In this document: positions 22,054 through 33,429 of the stretch, piece after piece
Layout: the number at the start of each line of letters is the position of its first letter
How positions within the stretch are numbered: the first letter of the stretch is position 1
DNA from: Corythucha ciliata
Lineage: Eukaryota > Arthropoda > Insecta > Hemiptera > Tingidae
NCBI GenBank assembly: GCA_038030265.1
Contig: CM075943.1
Span: forward strand, 40,362,001 to 40,426,000
Reading direction: 5' to 3'
Length of the DNA: 64,000 nt
Notes under the pieces: generated by a model
Databases searched by the model: none
What the model was told of the DNA's origin: nothing
What the model saw: only the letters and a program-made list of their open reading frames with translations
Translations under genes and position numbers: made by a program

Positions 22054-23272
22054 GGGCCGTATTCATAGTCGTTACTCAGGCTGAGTATTTGCTTGCGACT
22101 TCAAATCGGTCGTTTTAATTACAGTCTGTCCACTTAGTGATGGACTCTCGAGCGTGTTGCTTCCTTTCGATGGTTCGATTTGTTCACTCCAACCAAAAAT
22201 ATTTAAAAAACTCAACAAAAAAAACTTTGTCGTGTGTCCAGCGTATAAAGTTCGAGTTTACAGTCAAAAAACAACTGCAGGAAGTCGAGAGGTACACACC
22301 AGTGATGTAAAAACTTTTTCGTGCTACCTGCTTCGTAACTTAATAACTCCAGTAAGTTGATTTTTTCATAACATGGTACTTTATAGCTTCAGTTTTTGAA
22401 AACTGTACAGTAAAGGTTTAAAACTGACATGAAAAGTTTTTTACAGGTCAGTTTTCTATAACCATGTGCAACCTTTGTTGAAATGTTATCACCTCATCCG
22501 TGATTATAGAAATATCTTAAGACATGGATTTTTTTGGCAAAAGAATAAAGGATATGAATAAGGATAAGAAGGATAAGAATAAAGGAATAAAGAATAAAGG
22601 TTGCGCGAAAAATAACGTACATCACTCGACTATTAAGTGGTATTAGCCGCTCGTTTTTAATTAGCGGTCTCGGCAAGCCTCGTCCGCCAAACAAAATACT
22701 CGCGGGTAATGCACCACTTACTAATCTTGTAATGTAATCTACTATACCTCACTAAAAAGTAGTGGCGTAAAATTTTACCTCACTGAACAGGGGAAGACGG
22801 TGGTGGGACGTAACTAGGCAACCTGACGCAACTAGGCTCCCGCTTTATAATTATGCACGTTGACCGAACGTCAACGAACGGCAAACGAATGAAAATTGAC
22901 TCTGTTTTTATTAGGCTTATGTCAAAAGCTGGATATAGCTAGCCAAGCCAAAAATAGTGTACACAGCTCGTGAGGGAGTAGAATTGACTCGCTCGTTTTT
23001 TTTCAAAACTCGCGTGCAAAATTCTACTTCCCTCACTCGTTGCGTAATATCTGCTACTATACGTGCACTATGGTTACGTATAGACGCTACACAGTGATCA
23101 TTTGTTCCATAATTGTTCCCGGTGCGTTATTTTTAGGAGAAGGGGCAAAGGGGGAGCTCATTCCACTGAATTCAAGGGCGGCGAGAGTCCGTCCCTAAGT
23201 GGACAGATCTGTTAATCATCTATTATGAGACGAAATAAGCGAATACCTGAGTGACGACTATGAATGCGGGCC
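22054..23272. mobile_element. 1.2-kb PIF/Harbinger-type element, non-autonomous
   Basis: The terminal inverted repeats gggccgtattcatagtcgttactcagg (22054-22080) and its partner at 23246-23272 match at 24 of 27 positions. Similarity resumes subterminally (gtccacttagtgatggactctcg against the right-hand equivalent). TTA at 22051-22053 and 23273-23275 is the 3-bp target duplication. No transposase is recognisable, so it would need enzyme in trans. An internal hairpin (gtgagggagtagaatt ... attctacttccctcac, about 22972-23036) adds secondary structure. The interior was searched by eye only. Confidence 0.85.
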
Positions 23273-23275
23273 TTA

Positions 23276-26200
23276 TTTTTACTACAATCATTTTTTCGGT
23301 GTTATTTGCATTATCGTTTTATTCGTCACTTTGTATTGGTCAGTGCCGCTCATGGTCACACAATAACTCCTCTTCTCTAGCGTATTGTAATATTTGAGTC
23401 CATGCACGTATTATTTGAGTCCTTGTAAAACAAAAAGCATTATTAAAGAGCCTACTCCAAAGTGCCTTTTCTTAGCGCCTATACCACTTCCCTTCCAATT
23501 GAGGATTTTAAAGTCTGACGAACGTTATAAAACACGCCTCCGAGATGGAGCACGTTTTCCTTTCTACCCACCACCACCAACTTTCTTTTTTTTTGTCTCC
23601 ACGGGGACTGGCCGTAAAAGGCGCACCGCACACCATTACAGAACGACCGCACAAAAATGTCGCTTGTATCTCCATTTCCCTCAACACATACGACCCACTC
23701 TTCATCAAAACACAGTTTCCGTCGAAGCAAAAATTCGCGCAAATGTTACACACGTACTATGCGCTCCCCTGTCGGCTCGTTTCCGACAAAAAAAAGCGCC
23801 CCTTATCCGCCATTATGATCGTGTTGGGAAGGCCAACAAAAATGCATGGGGATAAAAATTCAAACCTCAACCCTCGCCGACCTTGTTTCCCGGCCCTTAT
23901 TCACCTCCTCCAGGGGCTCATTTCTCTGCGGAAACTTCGTGAAAATCCTACAATAATGCGTTGGTCGGTAAGGTTGCTTCGTTATAATGGAAGCGGAGGA
24001 GTTAGTGTGCACACGTGCTGTGAACGACGTTTTATTATTTTTCCCTCAGTATCATGCTTTTCATTATAACATTTTCTGGCAGTGCTGGGGTAGAGCAGCT
24101 CGTATAATAACGTTCTAATTCAAAACAGGAGAACGCGACGAGCCTAATTATCGCAACAACAACAACAGACATTTTATGTTTTTAATGAAAATTCATCCTA
24201 AATTCGAATGTTGAGCGTGACGATTCTATGTCAACAACAATCAATTCTCTCTCTCACACACGTAAACGTTTGCTCATTATCAAACAAACAAAAGTAAATT
24301 TCGCTCGATTTGTTGTAACGATAGTGGATGGAAAGGGTTTAACAGAGTTAATAAATCAATTAAGGAAAATGTCCTCGTCAAACAGGGAGAAAGGCACTGC
24401 GGGTGAATTTTGCCCAAATAAAGTGAATTCCGCGCTTGATAAATCCTCCTTTGAGCTTATTGTATACAGCCTTCTATAACATTAATTATTTCTCAGGTGA
24501 GACCGTTGGATATAGACGAAGTGAGCTGTTGGTAGGTTATTGGTGGGATAAGGGGAAGGGGCCAAATGGGGGTAGTAATCAACTCTGAGAACAATTTAGC
24601 TCAACGAACATGATTAATAATTCATTGCCGAACCACATCCTTCGTGCAGGATGCGGGCAATGAGCGTGGATTACACTAAGACCTTGGCAGTTTCTTTATC
24701 AGTTATTATGTTGTACGTTGAATGTCACTCGTCATGGAGAATTCACTGAGCCCTTGGGTGTATTTTCATCGACAAAAAACTCCCCGGAAAACGGCTTCTT
24801 TTGGAAATTGATCCACATGCACGCTTTTGAATTTTAGAACACCTGAAAGAGCTTTTCCAATGGAGTTTCCATGCTACGAAACAAATCTATTTCACCCCTC
24901 CTTCAACGCGAGAATAAATAGGATGCTTCTAAATATTTATTTGAGTCCTCTCTCCTCTCTCTATTACAATCTATCCCCGTTTTGTTCCTCGAAGAACAGC
25001 AATGCTGAAGGATTAGTGACAGGGCTGGGTTGGTTAGGAATGAGTGTGGAGGGTTCTTATAGGCAGCTGAATGAAAGAAATTCCCCCTACCCCATATTGC
25101 CCTCCAAACACCCGTAGTAGAAAACTTTAGGATTTATTGTTCTGTATTGTGAAAGCATATAAGTCTAAATAAGGGATAGCACGAAACCGATGGAAAATGA
25201 TTGGAATAAATTGATTTGAATGATGGTGAACTGGCGGGGTAAAGGGGCTGAGTGATGAATTTTGAAAGCGTAGGGGTGAGCAGAGGGAAAGACTGGGAAA
25301 CCAACGTGAAGGAAGGAGAATCGTATTTGCAAGGATTTATGTGTTAGGATTCGAGAGAAACATAGTAACGAATCATTTTGCCTAAATTATTTTCTTGGAT
25401 GCTTCAAAAGGATCGTCTCTTCTAGTTAAGTATCATTTTTCTACAACAGTGCTTGCAACCACATGAGCTTTACCGTGGTTTTCGCTATATAATTACTCGG
25501 GTTGAACTTGAAATGAGACCCTTTCGGCTATCGCATTCAGACCCCCCCCCCCCACCAAACATCCAAAATAGACAGGAACTTTAGAGGCAAATGTAAGGGC
25601 TTAAGGCTTTTGTCTCTCTCACTCTTATAAACAACAACTACAAGGTGGTCAGCCACAGTCGGCTCCTATACTGCCTCCCCTTCAATTTGCTCTTCAACCA
25701 GCTTCTTGGTTCATTTTCTTCCCTTTCGAAGAGAAACTTGTTGATGAAATGATGAAAGCCCTTCCAACTTAGAAGACTTTCCTAGAAGGGAGAAATATAA
25801 TAATAATCAGTCCCATTGTTTTCTTATAGCTCACTCTAATAGCACTGTTGGTCTTGCTCTTCTATACGTTATTATCATAATCGTAATCCGATCCACGGCA
25901 TCGTGTGAATAGCTAGGAGCTCGCCGAGTGTTCAAATGTTGGCAAGGCGGAAATCCACCGGACGGTTGTTCGCCCGAGAACTTCTGCCTTGAATTTCTGA
26001 CGAAGCCTTTGGAATTCCTCGATCTCCGCCGCATCCCTCCACAATCCATAAGAGCCACGCTCCCGCTCCCATCACAATAGCTCTTTTTTCGCCCGCCGCT
26101 CGTCCGACCGGCTTCAGGATACAGTGATAATCCCTCCATCCATCACTTATCAAACACGACCACCGACGCATCTGCGCTATCCTAAGTTGAACCCAGAAAC

Positions 26201-26339
26201 CACTGGAGACTCGAAACACCGGAAAAAACTCCACCGAAAACGCCGCGAAAGCTCCCCAATTCGCTTTGTCGTAATCTCTCCGCCAAACCGTTCGTTCTAT
26301 CCTGTCACATCCCCACCATTCATCCAAAAGCAAAAATAA
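23276..26339. other. Intergenic DNA, two GC-richer patches
   Basis: No gene recognised. Overlapping plus frames at 23394-23855 (153 codons) and 23545-24069 (174 codons), and opposing frames at 25831-26339, sit in GC-richer patches but show no known domain. The two frames of each pair overlap, so they cannot all be real. A C12 run lies at 25542-25553. These patches could be untranslated exons, promoters or old repeats. Confidence 0.4.
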
Positions 26340-27340
26340 ATTTCGAAAGTATGATGGTTAGAAGAAAAGAACTAATATTTGGCTCGTTCAAACCCGAATT
26401 TTGTGATTTCGCTTCTTTCAAGTCCCATACTAGCTGTGGATTTTCGCTCTTCCGTAACACATTGTCGTGGATTTGGTCACACTAAAACCCAACTTCACAG
26501 ATTTTTGCTACTTCAAACTTCAATTTCGGGTATCTTCACTATTTGGAAAACGAATTTCACGGCTTTGGCTCTTTCTGAAATCATTTTCGCAAGTTTGCTT
26601 ACTTCAAAGAGCTAATGTGCCAGTTCGTAGAACGAAATTCACGAATTCAGCTTATTGAAAACGAAAATTGGGTCATTTTTACTTATGTGACTCCAGTTTC
26701 GTGGATTTTCGCTGTTCAAAACCAATAATTTACGGATTTGCCTTCTTCAAACCTGAATTTTGTGGAGTTTCGCTCTTTCAACCCCAAAAGTAGCAATATA
26801 TTTTTCTAAAATCAGTTTCCTACGTTTTTGTTTGGTTCATTCAAAAAACTAATTTGACTCGCTCGAAAAACAAATTTTGTGATTACGGTTCTACCAAAAT
26901 TCCAATTTATTCGAGAATTGTTGCTTTTCTGACCCCCTATCAACTAATGCAGTTCTCGTTCAGAAAAGTGATGAGGAATCACTTTTACATTAATTTTGAC
27001 TAAGAGAATTTTTCCCAGCCACGCTGACTCTGGAGACCACTGAAGATGACCTTGTACGGTTGAAACCGGTCTGGAGTGAAATAAATTGAAATCGTGGAGT
27101 GACTACGTCCTTTCTTTGCTTATTTATCAACGAAGAGCTCCACTACATCGACAGGATGACTCATAATACCCAATTTAATGAGTTTTGCTATTTCGCACTT
27201 TCAACCTAATTCGAAAAACTAATGCGGTACTTATTTCGCTCATTAAAAATCGAGTTACGTCATTTTGGCACTTACAAACTTCACTTTTGCTGAATTTTGC
27301 TTCTCCAAAACCTAATTTCACTCCTTCAAAATCAAATTTC
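26340..27340 (+). repeat. Degenerate minisatellite, block D
   Basis: Drifting modules of about 35-45 bp with phrases like ttcaaacctgaattttgtggatttcgctctt. The same module type reappears in the opposite orientation at 63.2-63.6 kb. The block is interrupted around 26930-27140 by an unrelated insert holding a hammerhead-core-like motif. Confidence 0.6.
27040..27075 (+). other. Hammerhead-core-like retroelement motif
   Basis: The stretch has CTGAAGA (27040-27046, fitting CUGANGA), a short GACC/GGTT stem and GAAA (27062-27065) followed by ccggtc. This order is that of the hammerhead ribozyme core found near the ends of Penelope-like and other retroelements. The stem carries an extra base, and stem III would have no loop, so self-cleavage is doubtful. 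A structurally parallel copy occurs on the minus strand at 63905-63941. Confidence 0.3.
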
Positions 27341-27744
27341 ACTGGGATGTTGGGGCCCCCACGAGTGGCAAGCCTACACCTATCTGGGTCTGTGGCGAAA
27401 ATCTCACTGTCTGACTCACTGATTCGTCCCTTTTTTTGGCATTAGCCCGAAAGCCATATAGCCAGAAGGTTATTAAAGAGCATTATATCTGCACGTCATT
27501 ATGGTTAATTGAAATTTAAAATTCGTGTATGTTTTGGAAAACATAATACATACAAGCATGTATAATATACAATAAAATGAACACGTGATAAAAATATAAT
27601 AAAATAAACATGTAATATAATTGTGAGAGCCTTAATTTATAGCATTTTCTCAATTTCAGCCACACAGTTGCCTCCGGGAATCGGTGTTTTCTAAACTTTA
27701 TCCGCCTGCTAGCGTTTGTTTGTTTGTTTGTTTTTTCAATTTTA

Positions 27745-28095
27745 GCCGGCCTTCAGAAACTGAGAATCTTTACCGGGTTTATCCTCAAGCTCTTAGATTC
27801 ACACATCCATTCACCAACAAAATCGCCAAGCGTCGATAGGTCTTTCCCCTTAATGACTATATCAACTATCACCCCATCATCGGCAAAGAACTGGGTGTTA
27901 ATTCATTCGCTTTCCAGTGATCTAATTAGTCCACCTCCTACCATTATCCAGAGGAGCGGAGAGAAGCTTGAGCATTGGGGAATTCCCCTGCTGGCTCTCC
28001 TCTTTACTCACTCACCACCCAATTCCGCTGAACCCCATATTTGTGCCTCAATGCTTGTCCTATCCAGTTTATCAACACTGGCTCTACCCTAAAGA
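27745..28095 (-). pseudogene. LINE reverse-transcriptase remnant (palm domain)
   Basis: One continuous minus-strand frame with only two internal TGA stops contains RT landmarks in order: DRTSIEAQIWG (motif 3 region), SRGIPQCSSFSPLLW (motif 4/B-like block, normally GCPQGGVLSPLLW), QFFADDGVIV (catalytic FADD box) and SKSLRINPVKILSF (the GLxVNPxKTE block after it). The spacing matches Jockey/R1-clade LINE RTs. The G-x-PQG motif is mutated, and the two stops make it inactive. The 122-codon frame on the opposite strand is its shadow. An ORF1-like frame lies upstream on the same strand at 29182-29463. Confidence 0.85.
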
Positions 28096-28229
28096 GTTCT
28101 AAGGCTTCCATTATGGTTCCAAACGATACTTACTTGATTAAAATCCCCTTCCAGTGCCAATGCAGACTCCTGTTTTGAGTCCGGGGTCCTCCCTGTCCTA
28201 CAGGCATGACCCGCGGGTGGTTTGGGGAT

Positions 28230-28770
28230 ATGCTGCGGTTTAAAGCTTTTTGCTGTGACTGGGCCCCCATTTTGATTGAATTTGTACTGTGGTTTTGAGC
28301 TTTGCTGTGATTGAAACTGTATTAAGATGTGTTGCTTTGCTGTCGGCTGTTGCTTTGCGGTCGTTTGGAGCTTTGCTGAGTTTTGAAACTTTACTGTGGT
28401 TGAAGCTTCACTGTGGCTTAGAGCTTTTTGTGTTGGGCTTAATGTGGTTGCAGTTCCTTGTGGTTGAAGATTTGTGTTACGCTTGGACCTTATTTGTAAT
28501 TGGAATATTTACCATGGTTTAGGATTTTGCTGTGATTTGGGACTTCGCTGTGGTGTGGAGCTTTGCTGTGGTTTAGAGCTTTGTTGTGGTTTGGAGCTTC
28601 GTTGTGGTTGAGGCTTAATGTGGTTACAGTTTTTTGTGGTTGAAACTTTCCCACGCTGGGCCTTCTTTGTAGTTAGTATATTTTCTGTGGTTTAGAGCTT
28701 GGCAGTGGTTTGGAGTTTTGCTGTGGTTTAGAGCTCTGTTCTGATTTGGAGTTCAACTACTCAGGAGTTT
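28230..28770 (+). repeat. Degenerate minisatellite, block E
   Basis: Clear repetition of a 20-25-bp unit around gctgtggtttagagctttgctgtggtttggagcttt. The repetition creates a Leu/Val-rich open frame (28289-28522) that is not a gene. The reverse complement of this unit occurs at 36385-36480. Confidence 0.75.
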
Positions 28771-29181
28771 GGCTAACTAACAGCACTTAAAACGTACCAT
28801 TTTTATCACTCACGACGCTTCCTAATAGATGCCCGATACCTGAGGAAATCCGTCCAAAAAGTTAGAAAACCCTCCATGGTTTAGGAAAAATTGGCCATCA
28901 TTCAAAATTGGACGAAACAGCGTATCTCGTGGAGTTCCTTGACCCTGGCGTTCTGAGCATCGAAACGACGCGTTCAGTCAAGCCATTTAAGGGGTTGCAT
29001 CATTAAGGGGTCACCGCCATCATGGCAGAGTTTCTGGCAACTCCCCTTGGCACACTCATAAGTTAGCACTCGGCACTGATCCCATTTGGTCTTTCGGTTG
29101 TGATGCATCTGGGCTTATCACGCGGCACGGATTATTCCCAAAATGACACAAGTTGAATCCGAATTGCGAGCTGAATCGAAT
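28771..29181. other. Unclassified non-coding DNA
   Basis: No gene or repeat recognised with confidence. It lies between the LINE remnant and the GC-rich minus-strand frame and may be old transposon sequence. Confidence 0.35.
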
Positions 29182-29463
29182 TCAGCTCCAAAAACTGCTG
29201 AGAAACTGCAGCGTTGTATTCTCCTGTGGAATACAAATACAATCGTCAAAAGGATCTAAATCACCGTCTAACTGGATACCAAGTTTACTTTTCATGAACG
29301 TGTTAGAACCATAAAATCCCAATTTTAACTTAAGTTTTTTTGGGACCCTTGTGGACGGTGGCACGGATGGTCCGCCCACCTCACCCCCTACACCGGTACG
29401 CGTACGCTTCTGAGCATCACCAGAGACACTAAAGCGGCCGCCTGGACTCACCTGATCCTTCAC
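29182..29463 (-). CDS. GC-rich 94-codon frame, unknown; possible transposon ORF1 or exon
   Basis: Open minus-strand frame without an ATG at its listed start; it begins at a GTG. It encodes a Gly/Ser/Thr-rich segment (SGDAQKRTRTGVGGEVGG), a basic stretch (KKLKLKL) and an acidic end (LDGDLDPFDDCICI). Composition is coding-like and unlike the neighbours. A strong-looking donor motif (CAG|GTGAGT) overlaps its upstream end, which would argue against reading through. It lies upstream of a LINE RT remnant on the same strand, the position of a LINE ORF1, but there is no zinc knuckle or other proof. Confidence 0.25.
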   Translation of the reverse strand: MKDQVSPGGRFSVSGDAQKRTRTGVGGEVGGPSVPPSTRVPKKLKLKLGFYGSNTFMKSKLGIQLDGDLDPFDDCICIPQENTTLQFLSSFWS

Positions 29464-29671
29464 TTAATTAATTCATCTCAGTATTCACAGGTGCCCTTAC
29501 TAATGTCGAGTTCGCTAATCGGAAGTCGGAAAGAGCTCGCAGCTATGTACTGGGCCCAAGTGTTTGCCTGCCCACAAAATGTCCATTTATATAAGTTTTT
29601 ATTTATTTCTCCCACAGGGCACAGGAATTATGCTGTCTCAGAAATAAAATTGAATCCGAACGGACAACATA

Positions 29672-29806
29672 GGTGGTCTTTTGTTGTAAATGAGTAAAAT
29701 ACCTAGAAAAGTTTATAATGGACGAGGAAGCGAATTAGAATTAGAAATTCATTATAGAAGAAGGGGGGTAAAAAAAGAAGGGTAAGTCGCATTATAGCAG
29801 TGTATA
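29672..29806 (+). repeat. Left arm of a 135-bp inverted repeat
   Basis: This arm matches the reverse complement of 30249-30384 almost base for base, including ggtcttttgttgtaaatgag, the aaaatacctagaaaagtttataatgga segment and gtaagtcgcattatagcag. The spacer is about 440 bp and contains an A-rich stretch and a G11 run (30203-30213). In both arms an open frame runs into the repeat and ends in the same peptide, SFVVNE. Confidence 0.85.
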
Positions 29807-30248
29807 ATCAAATGTATGTTGAAAGACCTCTGAAACTGAAAAAAAAAAAATAAAATAAAATAAAAGTTTCTTTCGCTTTGTTTTAACCTTATTTCCATTG
29901 TGCTCTTCGCACGGATTTCACGATGACATTCAAATTCCCTCTCTTCCCTGCATTCATTGACGTTCAACGTAAGCGCATCATCCCTCGGCTCTTTCCCTTC
30001 ACCGATTTCATACCGAGTAGAGCTAGCATAGCTCTGAGCGGATAAAGGTGGTGAAGTACAGGGAGTAGAGAGCCCAGGCGAGAGAAAACGTTTTAGTCTG
30101 AGCGCACAGCTTTAACAGAAAAGCTTCCTAATCTGATTAATTAGTTCGAGCCACGCATACGCCTGATGAAGACCTCTATTTTAAGCTTAGAGAAGCCATA
30201 TAGGGGGGGGGGGAGGTTTCCAGGAGATTTCAAACTGGGTTACTGCAG

Positions 30249-30384
30249 TATACACTGCTATAATGCGACTTACCCTTCTTTTTTTTACCCCCCTTCTTCC
30301 ATAATGAATTTCTAATTCTAATTCGCTCCCTCATCCATTATAAACTTTTCTAGGTATTTTACTCATTTACAACAAAAGACCTCC
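30249..30384 (-). repeat. Right arm of the 135-bp inverted repeat
   Basis: Reverse-complement partner of 29672-29806, with only a few differences, such as an extra T in the T-rich stretch. No target duplication was obvious at the outer edges, so it may be an inverted duplication rather than a classical transposon. Confidence 0.85.
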
Positions 30385-32818
30385 TCTTCCACCATATACA
30401 AGTAATTTCTTCCGAGTTCACGAAACCGCAAAAGGCTGAAAAAAGAAATGGTGATGGGGAGGGGGGAATGGTGGTTGAATGATGGTACAAAAGGGAACTG
30501 GCGAAAGAAAATAAGGTCAACGAGCAGTGGGAATAAATCTGATAGAATGTGAGGGGGGAGGGAGAGATACGAGTGTGAGTGTGTGCGAGTTTCCCACGAA
30601 ATCTTTCGAGTCGAGTCGAGAAGATTTGTTGAACGGAGCCCCCACCCCCACCCATCGACCTTCCATTCTTCATCCCTCTCATTCTATCTCTTTTCCAAAA
30701 TGTTTTCTATAGAATCAAGTCGAATGGTGTTGGTTGTTGAAAGTGTTAGGTTGAACGTGTTGAGCCCGCATCTGCATTTGTATACCGCAAACCCTCTAAT
30801 CTTGAAGCTCTTCCCTATAACGTCTCACGGGGTTTTCCCATTTTCTTTATACGACTATAGGAATCTGAATAAAATTGAGGGTTACTTTTTACTGTTTGTT
30901 TTTTTTCCTAAATGTTCAACGAACACACTCTAAAATCGCCTCGCCCCCTAGATTTAGTGAATTTACATCGTCTCGGGTAATAACACGACGACACGGTATG
31001 AATATTAGGCGGCAGATAGCCGTAGACGACATTGGTCGTTCGGTACATGGGGTGTTGTTGCGCCGGCAGTTGACAGCCATAATTTTGAAACGTCTCTGTA
31101 ATTTCAGCGTTTTAGGAAACGAAGCAGAGGTGCAGGAAATGGGTAGCGAGTGGGGGCGCAAACTCACCGGGATACTCGAATCTTCCTGGAAGGGAGCACG
31201 TCCGATAGAAATCCGATGTTTTGAGACGTTCTTGGTTTTCTTCCGGAATTTTACTGGGCATTTCTAATTCTTTCTCCTACAATAACTTCAATTTTCTAAA
31301 TTGTGAACTCGACAGATGTTTTTTTCTTTCTTAATTGAACTGAAAAACCCCTGGGAAGAAACTATTAAGCTAACTAGACAAAAGTGGGTTGAATATTCCT
31401 CTGTGACAATAATGATGATAAATTGGTTCACTTTGGAGTGTGGTTTGGCACAGTATCCAGGAAATAATACAGTGTATCACCTTTCTACCCGGCCTTAATT
31501 GCTCCTCTACCCTCTAACCAAACCTTCGTCCTCATTTGATTCGTTCATTGAATCAGCAATCCATTGTTTTCCGAATACAGGGGAATGTCATCAGCGGGAT
31601 TAAGTTCAGTGTTTAAAGGGTGGGGGAGTGGAGCAACGACTTGTGATCCTGCTCTACATTTATCCGGGACTGTAATTCATTTCATTTATTTCAAAGGGAA
31701 AATGAATCGGCGAATTTGTTCGCGGGTGTATTTAATTATTCCATCGTTAGTTCCAGTAATTTCACATCAAGTCCTCCCATTAAATTAATTGGAGAATGTC
31801 TCGGATGAATCCCCCCCCCCGTCGACCAACACTATTCTTTACAAAGTTTTTCAATTGACTCGTCAAGCAATCAAGCGTTTATCCGAGATAATCCTCGCAG
31901 TTTATTTTATTTAACCGATTGTTTTCACTCGAGACAAGAAGTGATTAAAACTCGTTAAGGACTTTTTGTCTCTGATCCTTCATTACAAAAATAAGGGTCG
32001 AGTAAGAATCTACCGAAGAGGTGTGTGAAATGGAGAGATAAAAATTTAATTTCAAATAGAAAGCCGAACTGTCAAAACCTCTGAAACTACTATTTATTTA
32101 TTTTTTTTCTTCATTGTTCCCTCTCCTGTCCAGAAAATGGCTGTCATTTCACGTGAAGTGGCTTCCCCATTTCTATTTCACCTTTCAGGTGCAATGTCGC
32201 TCTTTTTCTCTTCATTCAATTTGTATTTTTTTTTATTAAAACGCGTCAAGTGCATTGTTCTTTTCTCATAACTGTTCTTTCACAAATCTCGTTTCTGACA
32301 ATTTTCTTTCGTGTCTCGTCCACTCGTGATTACTATTGAAAACTTGATAATTATCCCAGCCTCGCTACCCTTGAGTTCAGATTTCGATTAAAATAGAACA
32401 ACAAAAATCTTGAAGACTGTTGAAGAATTGTATGAGTGTCGACAATTTCAAAGCGCGAGAAATTCATTCAAGTGGAATAAGTAGTCGAACAGAAAAACCA
32501 CTTGAGAGAATAAAGTAGGATGAAGATAGGTGGGGGAGTTGAAGTGTTTTTTTGCTTCTTTTAAGGGGATGCCCCCTAGGTGGTAAGAGAAAAGTTCAAT
32601 AATAGTGATGGGGAAGAGGGGTGAAGGAGAAGACCTTGAATAACAATGAAAAATCGTGGGGGGGGGGGAATGGAGAGAAAAGCTTGATAGGAGAGAGGCT
32701 ATACTTTAGAGGGGAAAATCTTAAGATTTGAGAAAGTGCTGGAGGGTCTCTTGATGGCAAACCGAGCGATCGATTACACCGATAAAATATATAAACACAT
32801 ACGAATACAAAAAATATA
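30385..32818. other. Intergenic DNA
   Basis: AT-rich with purine-rich tracts, a C10 run at 31811-31820 and a G11 run at 32658-32668. Frames at 30359-31267 have no recognisable domain and occur on both strands. Confidence 0.4.
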
Positions 32819-32834
32819 TTGTACTCAGAGAGGT

Positions 32835-32980
32835 GCTCTGGAAATAGTTATGCACGAGAACGAGACCGAGACTTATGCATCTCGGTCTCGGTCATTAGCA
32901 AGATGATCTCGGTATTGGTCTCGGTCGTGTACTTAAGAAGTCGGTCTCGTTCTCGTCTCGAAAGTCTCGGTCTAATGATA
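32835..32980 (+). repeat. CTCGGT-rich degenerate repeat, copy 1
   Basis: It begins gttatgcacgagaacgagaccgagac and continues as drifting units of ctcggt/ctcggtctcggt. The start is the reverse complement of the end of the related repeat at 48780-48910 (ggtctcggtctcgtgcatcac), so both belong to one family in opposite orientations. Confidence 0.65.
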
Positions 32981-33429
32981 GAAGGTGGGGGGGGGGATCC
33001 AAACCCTTTTTCCTCCCACGGTACACCGTTCTACACAGTTCTACATGGGATGGGGAGAAGTTTCGATTACTCCCCCTGAGAGAGGTCCCAGATCCGCCCT
33101 TGGCTCTAAATGTACACATTTTGTGGGCTATATTATAAGGTCAAAATGCTGCACTTTGGAGAGGAAGAAGTTTACATCCGATCCAAGAATTTGTGTAAAA
33201 ATGGGATTAACCCTAGTAGGCTAGTTTAGGGTTTGTCAAATCGCTGATAACTCGTATTGTGAGGGGGTTAAGAGAGGGAGGGAGTTATTCTATGAGACGG
33301 TTTTCGATCCCCCCCCCCTTTAATAGGTCTCCGATTCGCCCTTTGATGCGTGATGCTCTAAATGATGTAATTTTGCGGTTTTCCATCAATCTTTGGGACT
33401 TCTCGGGGTCGGTTGGATCCCGAGGAATA

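Noticed and set aside
23394..24069. Two overlapping plus-strand frames of 153 and 174 codons
   Set aside because: They occupy different frames of the same DNA, oppose minus-strand frames, and contain no recognisable motif or splice signals.
25831..26339. GC-richer segment with frames on both strands (up to 133 codons)
   Set aside because: No recognisable protein; low-complexity Pro/Arg/Ser composition on the plus strand.
27724..28092. 122-codon plus-strand frame
   Set aside because: Exact antisense of the LINE RT remnant, which has recognisable motifs on the minus strand.
28289..28522. Leu/Val-rich plus-strand frame resembling a membrane protein
   Set aside because: A by-product of the gctgtggtttagagc repeat.
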